NCBI RefSeq assembly: GCF_009727055.1
Contig: NC_052359.1
Location: 63,001,792-63,065,791 of the forward strand
Reading direction: 5' to 3'
DNA: 64,000 nt
From: Benincasa hispida
Lineage: Eukaryota; Streptophyta; Magnoliopsida; Cucurbitales; Cucurbitaceae
Shown one piece after another: positions 57,333-64,000 of this stretch (the stretch's first letter is position 1; the number at the start of each line of letters is the position of its first letter). The notes below the pieces were generated by a model. That model was not told the origin of the DNA, ran no database searches, and saw only the letters and a program-made list of their open reading frames with translations. Made by a program: the position numbers and the translations under genes.

Positions 57333-58490
57333 AAGGCAACCTTCAGTGAAGGAGTTCAGATAATTAGAGAATTTTCCCATAGATAGAATAGCCTTGTTCT
57401 TACTTTTTCTTTTATTTAAGGCAGAAGCGAGAGAAGTGATATTGTGTCGATAGATCGTTCTGGTGAACTTGGTAGAGTATCGGAAGCGTCAAGATCATAG
57501 AGAAGGCCAGCTTCTACGAAAGTAGGAATATCTTTTAAATAGAATAGAGTTGACGGTGTAAAAGCCTTGGGAGCAAGGGATTGCTACCAGGCTCTCCATC
57601 CTTATTTTCCATTGTCATTTTGTATTTAAACTTATCTATAGAAATGAAATTTACTTCTTTATATCTGTTCACTCTCTATTTATTATGCATGAGTATCTAA
57701 ATCTCTCGAATAGGTTGAGAAGCACTTAACTAGCTTAACTGGGGATCTTCATTCTATGCGATTATGTATTATGTATGCATCATTCGTCCATTAGAGATAC
57801 TCGGGAGGGTAGTCTAAGGGCAGAATCTAGGCTTGGAAAAGTTAGGTTATAATCTAGGCTCGAGAGAGTCATATTAGAACGCATAATCAAGAGATAGGAG
57901 CTTAGGAATAAGCATTGTTTGCTATTAATGCATCGCATGCATCCTAGAGATAGGATATGATTGTGTGCAGTCACTTTGTCTTTGTATGCATCTTGCATCA
58001 TCGCATAGGAAAAGAGTAGAGACTTAGGAATAAGCTCTATGAACATTATTGCATTCAACACATGCGTCCTAGAACTAGGAGCACCGCATTTGCATTGGAA
58101 AATGATTTGTTATCGCATGAGTGTAGCATGATCGCATAGTTTGACGGTGTCCCAGGAAACGCTAGCTAAAGACCTTTTCAAACCGTTCCTCTGCATACTC
58201 AGTGTATCTACCGTATAATCGATCTTTTCTCAAATCTGCCGCATACATTTATTTTTATATACATCAAACAACATACTAAACAACTATTTGATTTACTGGT
58301 TACCACAAAGTCTTCTTGAAACTTATCACCGCATACCGTTTTCCCTAGTCCCTAGGTTCGACCGTGGACTTATCAGGAAACTTAGTGGAGTTTATACTTG
58401 GATTCTGCTGAGAAAAATTTTTGCTCAGCGTATTTCCATCACCGCATCTCATTCCATCATTTCATCATATAAAATAACACATCAAGTTTT

Positions 58491-58508
58491 TGGCGCCGTT
58501 GCCGAGGA
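58491..58508 (+). other. Gypsy primer binding site (tRNA-Asp type)
   Basis: TGGCGCCGTTGCCGAGGA has one change from the complement of the plant tRNA-Asp 3' end, the primer of Athila/Tat-type elements. The position just behind the LTR confirms the LTR end. Confidence 0.9.
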
Positions 58509-58603
58509 CTTCAGAAATTCAGTGTGCTAACGGTAATTTTTCTGATCTCTTTGCAGCTCTCAATCTCTGGAAAATTACGACCCGTAGATTGAAAGAATGT
58601 TCA

Positions 58604-60236
58604 GATGAAGACTAAGAAACAGCGGCCAACAACAACAGCTAGATAAAGACGATATGGAGTAGCAGCCTGAAAACGGAGTACCAAACGAAAACAATGTCAT
58701 GGCTAATCCAATCCTACTGGACAACGGTTGCAATAGGCCCAGTCAGGACTATGCATCGCCAAACCTCTACGATTTCTCTCTAGGAATCATCAGTCCTACC
58801 CTTGATGGATCCTGATTTGAAATAAAATTGGTGATGCTGCAGATGATCCAGACTGCAGGACAATTCGGAGGAAGGCGTGGCGAGAACCTACACGCCCACC
58901 TCTGAAGCTTCATAGAAATCTGTAACACTTTTGTGTTCCCGAATATCTCTGTCGAGGAAGTCTGACTCACTTTTTTCCAATTTTCCTTATGCGATCAAGC
59001 AAGAAAATGGGCATATTCTCTCGAACCGAGAGAGATAACCTCGTGGGAACAAGTCGTGGAAAAGTTCATGAAGAAATATTTCCCACCAACCGAGAATGCA
59101 CGGAGAAGGAAATTAATAACAAATTTTGAACAAGAAACTGATGAATCACTCAGCGATGCCTGGGCGAGGTTTAAGAGGCTGGTAAGAGAATATCCACACA
59201 ACGGATTACCAGACTGCTTGCAAATAGAGATCTTTTACCAAGGACTGAACCCCGATTCTCAGACCGCTGCTAATGCGGTAGCAACTAATGGTCTGCTCGA
59301 CAAAACATATGAGGAGGCCAAAAATATACTTGATTGCATTTCCAAAAATCACAAGGATTGACAAGAAAGCGATCAAAGATTAAGAATTGGAAACAATGAC
59401 GTAAACAAAGGGGCCATCGCATCCCTTCAGAACCAAATGACGGCGATGATGAGTTTTATACAAGGCATCGCAATTAATAGCACGAGAGCGAACAAAGGGC
59501 AGTTCAACGCAATTGCTAAAACAACTGCAAGTTGTGTCATCTACGGAGACGCGGATCCAATGGAAGAATGCCCAGGAAATCCGCAGTCAGTATGCTTCAT
59601 AAAGAATAATCCCTATTCCGATACATACAACACCGGGTGGAGAAACCACCCAAATTTCACGTGGATAAATCAGCAACAAAATTCCCAATCTGTGGCGCAA
59701 AAAGAAGAGCCATTTAGATTTTTCTCGCGAAATAACGGTTAGACGAGTAGTCAAGTAAGTAGTTCGCAACCACCGTAATCTTCATCCTTAGAGAGCTTGT
59801 TGAAGCAATACATTGAGAAGAACGAATCAATGCTTCAGAATCAAGCAATGTCCATTCGAAATCTCAAAATTCAACTAGGACAGATTACGGGCGAACTTAA
59901 AACTAGACCGCAAGGAGCTTTACTAAGCTCAACTGAGCTCCCTCACAATGCTAGGTGTACAAGGAAGGAACAATGCTTAGCAGTCTCCTTGCTAAGTGAC
60001 AAAACGAATGCGAAAGTAGAGAAGGAACCCATTACGATCAACTTGAATGTGGTAACAATCGAGGACCCGTTGACTTGTAATTCAGAAGAGCCCGAGCAAA
60101 TGAAACCAAAAGTTGCATCCATTCTCAAGCCTCTAGTTCATGAGATGGAAAAAATCCAGCTACCACCATCTCCGCAAAGATTGAAAAAGAAGCAGAATGA
60201 TGAAGAAAAGATCACGACAATGGCAGTAACGTAAAA
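58604..60236 (+). pseudogene. Athila-like gag of Gy-D, with stops
   Basis: The frame from 58700 reads MANPILLDNGCNRPSQDYAS, then FEIKLVMLQMIQTAGQFGG and, past stops near 58815, 58903 and 58963, WEQVVEKFMKKYFPPTENAR, ESLSDAWARFKRLVREYPHN and LQIEIFYQGLN. This is the retrotransposon gag core (PF03732 type), best preserved at 59056-59361. After a stop at 59359 come a remnant zinc knuckle (CVIYGDADPMEECPGNP, 59530-59585; normally C-X2-C and His, here Tyr and Asp), SDTYNTGWRNHPNF and, from 59797, a coiled region with QLGQITGELKTRPQGAL. The Athila fragment at 38401-39512 shows the same order. Gag forms the particle and packages RNA; this copy is broken. Confidence 0.88.
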
Positions 60237-60240
60237 TGCG

Positions 60241-60693
60241 ATGATCCCACCAAAAGTGAGCGACCCAGGAATCTTCACGATACCATGTTCCATTGGAGGG
60301 GTCTACAGTGGCCAAGCACTATGCGATCTTGGGGCGAGTATAAACATAATGTTGTTATCAATCTTTAAACAATTGAATATGGGCAACCAAACGCCTACGA
60401 CAGAGACTCTCATACTTGCGAACAGATCCCGAATACATCCCAAGGGAGAGTTGAAAGATGCCGCAATCTCAATTGATAAATTCATCTTATCGGCAGACTT
60501 CATCATTTTGGATTATAAAGCGGACAAAGATGCGCCCATCATATTGGGACGACCATTCCTCTCGACCGGCCGTGCTCAAATTGATGTGCACAAGGGGGAA
60601 ATCATAATGAACATTAACGGGGAAAAGCTCCGGATTAAGGCAGTCAAAATTCCAGAAGATAGAGAAAAGAAGAAAAAGCCACCATGGACGTAA
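60241..60693 (+). pseudogene. Athila-like aspartic protease of Gy-D
   Basis: An open frame of 150 residues in which CDLGASINIM (about 60322-60351) holds the retroviral-type active site DLGAS. LANRSRIHPKGELKDA, FIILDYKADKDAPI, ILGRPFLSTGRAQIDV and HKGEIIMNINGEKL follow. It has no internal stop, so this domain is the least damaged of the window. It would cleave the gag-pol polyprotein. Upstream gag lies in a frame closed by a stop at 60234, and no RT follows downstream. Confidence 0.88.
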
Positions 60694-62065
60694 AAAGCCC
60701 AGCTTGCACCACAAAATAAGCAGTCCCTGAGTCATTATGTGATTCAACCTCATCAGGGACGCAAACCTTTTGAATATCCTTTTTCTACATCAATACTTTA
60801 TGAACTTTTATCACTTTGTTTTTATCTGTTATCGCATATTTACTTCTTTATTAAGAAAAAAAATGTGATCGTGCTGAACGATTGCAGTGAAAGATTTTGT
60901 TAAACTCTGTTTTTTTAATATTATTTGACCCTCTCAATGTTTTCTTTGCAAACGATGAAGGTACACGATTGTGGAGGCGCTACACGAAGACGAAACTATT
61001 TTATTTCATCACCGCATTGCAAAGAAAGAAGTTCGCCTAAAAGCAGGATGTGTCAACAAGCAATCCAGGAAACAACGTAAATTTGGGGGTTGTATTCTTG
61101 CTTGACTTTATTCCAAATTCTGCACTATCGCATTGCATTCTAATTTTGAAAGTTTTATCACCGCATCCTCTTTAATTACCGCAATCATTTAACATTGATA
61201 AATTTAGTAAGTCACTGCATGCTGTCTCTTTGCTAATTATGATTTCAATGATGAAACACGTGCTTCTATTTTTTCATGTACACTAGAATAAACTTAATTT
61301 TAGGACAGTCACCTCATGAAATATTTCTAGAAGTTAGTGGTCCGCTAGCTTTCTTTCAAACTGACTCTTTATGTAGCTTCCTAAAAACATCGCATGACTT
61401 CTTCCAATCTATTGGCAATGAGGACATTGCCGCATTTTAAATTTGGGGGTGAGGTATTTATTTTCGACCTTGCTATTTTTAGCTCTATAAAAAAGAGAAG
61501 GAAAATTTTGAGAATAACAATTCCACTGTCAACGCAATGGGGAAACCCATGTTGATAAGAGTTAAATTGTGAAGGGCACTTACCAGTAGTTGGATGTCTG
61601 CATGACACACGTGGGGGCAAGCCAAAAGGAAAATAAGTCGCCAGGATCAACGCATAAATAAATGATCGCAACTTCGCTGCCGAATGGGTATGAGTTTAGT
61701 CTGAGAAAGAGCACCTTGCTCGTAGTTGAATTCCCGCATGACACACATGGGGGCAAGCCAAAACCAAGGTGAGGCACTTAGATCAGCGCAAGGTCAGAGA
61801 AGAATAATAATGTAAAAAATATGCAAGGATAAAAATCAATCAATACTCCAGTGAAAAAGTTTTCTTTGAAATAAATCATGCGATGTCATGGAATCTAGTA
61901 AAGTCTTTTTTAAGGTTAAACTTGTGGTCCCTAGATCTTAAAAATATTTTAAGAAGAAAATTGAATAAAAATTAAGAAAATTTTGGTATATAGGATTTGA
62001 ATGGAGTATCCTTGAGAAATCTAGGAAAAGAGATTGTGGTCGACTTTCTAAAGGAAATCTTTGTG
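60694..62065 (+). mobile_element. Gy-D internal 3' region, no RT, RNase H or integrase
   Basis: I find no pol domain here. Two AAATTTGGGGGT runs occur (about 61078 and 61438), purine-rich words of the kind found near the polypurine tract in this group. Two related blocks (about 61585-61625 and 61725-61765) share TGCATGACACACGTGGGGGC-like text, reading (T/C)GCATGACACAC(G/A)TGGGGGCAAGCC, as a local direct repeat. The region runs into the truncated 3' LTR at 62066. Confidence 0.6.
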
Positions 62066-63447
62066 GGCGCTCGCAAGTATCTGCTCAAGAAGGATTGCTG
62101 CATAGAGCCGGCGCAACTTAGTGGGCGCATCTAGGTGAAAAACATAATTAATCACAATGGGACAGAAAACTGATGACGGTTGAGTCGAATTAAGTTGACA
62201 AACCGCTAACAAACTACTGTAGCAAGTACACTCAACTTTTCGGTGACAAATATTCGGCACATCAGATAGAGAATTAATGCCATCCCATCAGTGCAATCTT
62301 AAGAGAGAAACAACCTTTCACCTCGAAGCTCTATAAATATCAAAGGCAACCTTCAGTGAAGAAGTTCGGATAATTAGAGAATTTTCCCTTAGATAAAAAT
62401 AGCCTTGTTCTTAGTTTTTCTTTTATATAAGGCGGAAGCGAGAGAAGCGAGATTGTGCTGATAGATCGTTCCGATGAACTTGGGAGAGTGCCAGAAGCAT
62501 CGAGATCAGAGAGAGGGTGTAAAAGCCTTGGGAGCAAGGGATTGCTACCAGGCTCTCTATCCTTATCTTCCATTGTCATTTTGTATTTAAACTTATCTAT
62601 AGAAATGGAATTTATTTATTTATATCTATTCACTCTCTATTTATTACGCATGAGTAGCTAAATCTATCGAATGGGTTGAGAAGCACTTAGCTAACTTAAC
62701 TGAGGATCTTCATTCTATGCGATTATCTTGTATTATGTATGCATCATTCATCCATTAGAGATACTCGGGAGGGTAGTCTAAGGGCAGAATCTAGGCTTGA
62801 AAAAGTCAGGTTAGAATCTAGGCTCGGGAGATTCAGATTAGAATGTATAATCAAGAGATAGGAGCTTAGGAATAAGCACTATTTGTTATTAACGCATCGC
62901 ATGCATCCTAGAGATAGGATATGATTGTGTGCGGTCACCTTATCTTTGTATGCATCTTGCATCATCGCATAGGAAAAGAGTAGAGACTTAGGAATAAGCT
63001 CTATGGACATTATTGCATTCAACACATGCGTCCTAGAACTAAGAGCACCGCATTTGCATTGGAAAATGATTTGCTGTCGCATGAGTGTAGCATGATCGCA
63101 TAGTCTGATGCATTCCCAGGAAACGCTAGCTAAAGATCTTCTCAACTTGTTCCTCTGCATACTCAGTGTATCTACCGCATAATCGATCTTTTCTCAAATT
63201 CACCGCATACATTTATTTTTATATACCGCAAACAACAAATCAAACAACTATTTGATTTACTGGTTAACGCAAAGTCTTCTTGAAAATTATCACCACATAC
63301 CGTTTTCCCTAGTCCCTGAGTTCACCCTGGACTTACCAGGAAACTCAATGGGGTATATACTTGGATTCCGCTGAGAAAACTTTTTGGTCAGTGCATTTCC
63401 ATCACCGCATCTAATTCCATCATTTCATCACATAAAATAATTTATCA
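62066..63447 (+). mobile_element. Gy-D gypsy element, 3' LTR (5'-truncated, 1382 bp)
   Basis: It matches 57055-58484 throughout, ending TTTATCA. The first 250 bp or so of the LTR are missing, together with the adjoining internal end, so one deletion probably removed both. ATAAT (63448-63452) follows, pairing with ATAAC at 56801-56805 as a 5-bp target duplication with one change. Confidence 0.87.
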
Positions 63448-63452
63448 ATAAT

Positions 63453-64000
63453 GCCGTTGATACTAGAGACTTTCATCTCACCTAAATGACCATAGGTGAC
63501 ACGACCTCAATCTTGACTGTTTTAGAAATTCCTGCCTTTGAGAGCTATCCTTTGATTAGTATGGGTGAGAGTGGCTAGATTGCCAACTCAACATGCTTAC
63601 CTTTTTGTGGACTTGTCTGATATGGGAGCTGGGAACCCAATCCACAAGATGGAATTCACTCTTTTCCGAAGCAGAGATAAATAGAGAGATTGCTCCCTTA
63701 AGGGCTGATTCCTGGGCTTGAACATAGTGGCCAAAACTTCTCTTTGGAAGAGAAGACTCAGTCATAGCAAGTCTATGACGTATGTTCATTAGAGAGATCA
63801 GTGGTACTGAAGGAGATAAATGTAACTACAGGGGCATAAGGTTATTGACCCAGTTGTATTTACGAGCGATCTGTGAAGGGTTGTCGCACTTCTGATTGGT
63901 TAAGACGGACACATAATACATTTGTGATAAGGAGAGTTTAGTTGTCGGTCTTTAGTGGAGTGTCTGGCAGTTAATGGATGGTGGATCCCGTGACTAAAGA
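63453..64000 (+). mobile_element. Split copia LTR, piece 3
   Basis: It continues piece 2: GCCGTTGATACTAGAGAC matches ACCGTTGATACTAGAGAT on the minus strand at 49926-49943. Landmarks GGGAGCTGGGAACCC, GTGAAGGGTTGTCGCAC and TCGGTCTTTAGTGG then follow in LTR order to the window end. The LTR, and possibly a plus-strand copia element, go on beyond 64000. Confidence 0.87.

Larger units (their letters stand above)
56806..58484 (+). mobile_element. Gy-D gypsy element, 5' LTR (1679 bp)
   Basis: It starts TAATAACAGG (TG changed to TA) with a hairpin at 56808-56831 and ends AACACATCA, six bases before the primer binding site. From 57055 onward it matches the 3' LTR (62066-63447) closely, apart from a 50-bp or so stretch near 57495-57545 that the 3' copy lacks. 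CTCTATAAATA near 57322 is a good TATA-type promoter, and transcription would probably start some 30 bp downstream. Confidence 0.88.

Overview
The window looks like gene-poor nuclear DNA of a flowering plant, most likely a eudicot. It is AT-rich and full of long T runs and microsatellites, and almost every stretch with coding character is a broken piece of a plant transposable element. Ty1/copia and Ty3/gypsy (Athila-like) retrotransposons dominate, with hAT, CACTA and Mutator-like pieces. The style of the copia LTRs reminds me of Cucurbitaceae, but that is memory, not proof. I see no rRNA, tRNA, CRISPR, plastid or bacterial operon signal, and no intact host gene. The best candidate for a non-transposon gene is a short spliced fragment at 23501-23879.

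Layout. 1-2338: minus-strand gypsy LTR material (called Gy-A here) carrying one arm of a 637-bp inverted repeat whose partner lies at 15499-16135. 2339-4418: plus-strand copia RT/RNase H and LTR, split by a 576-bp hAT-type MITE with an 8-bp target duplication. 4430-6600: T-rich DNA and a minus copia LTR fragment. 6600-10480: blocks of a 59-bp tandem repeat, also found at 21335-21640. 11964-15300: a transposase-less CACTA-like element. 16860-18790: decayed copia gag-PR-IN. 18790-24258: AT-rich DNA, a second hAT-like MITE and the spliced fragment, cut off by a copia LTR. 24259-27354: that copia LTR, interrupted by a 2439-bp solo LTR with a perfect GAGAG duplication. 27355-35410: CACTA-like end, then copia pieces on both strands, including a nearly full-length broken pol. 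35411-39512: minus-strand Athila-like gag-PR-RT-RH-IN with an RT deletion. 39513-46520: copia LTR duplication, CGATCG-rich arrays, copia leader, gag and 3' LTR. 46521-48110: gypsy LTR and a Mutator-like transposase exon. 48237-52814: minus copia element (LTR, RH, RT, IN). 52815-64000: one plus-strand copia LTR cut into three by two gypsy insertions, one of which carries a further LTR.

Nothing here works as an operon. The order of events can be read from the nesting: older copia and gypsy copies were hit by younger LTR elements, and most coding parts carry stops, frameshifts or lost catalytic residues.

Two points deserve attention before any biology is drawn from this window. First, three 38-bp sequences (27910-27947, 28034-28071, 50619-50656) are back-to-back Tn5 mosaic ends, the junction left by transposase-based mate-pair libraries, so the assembly is chimeric or locally wrong there. 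Second, four gypsy LTRs of different families begin with TG followed by a 10-bp stem and a 4-nt loop, with paired changes that keep the stem. I do not recall a description of this terminal hairpin.
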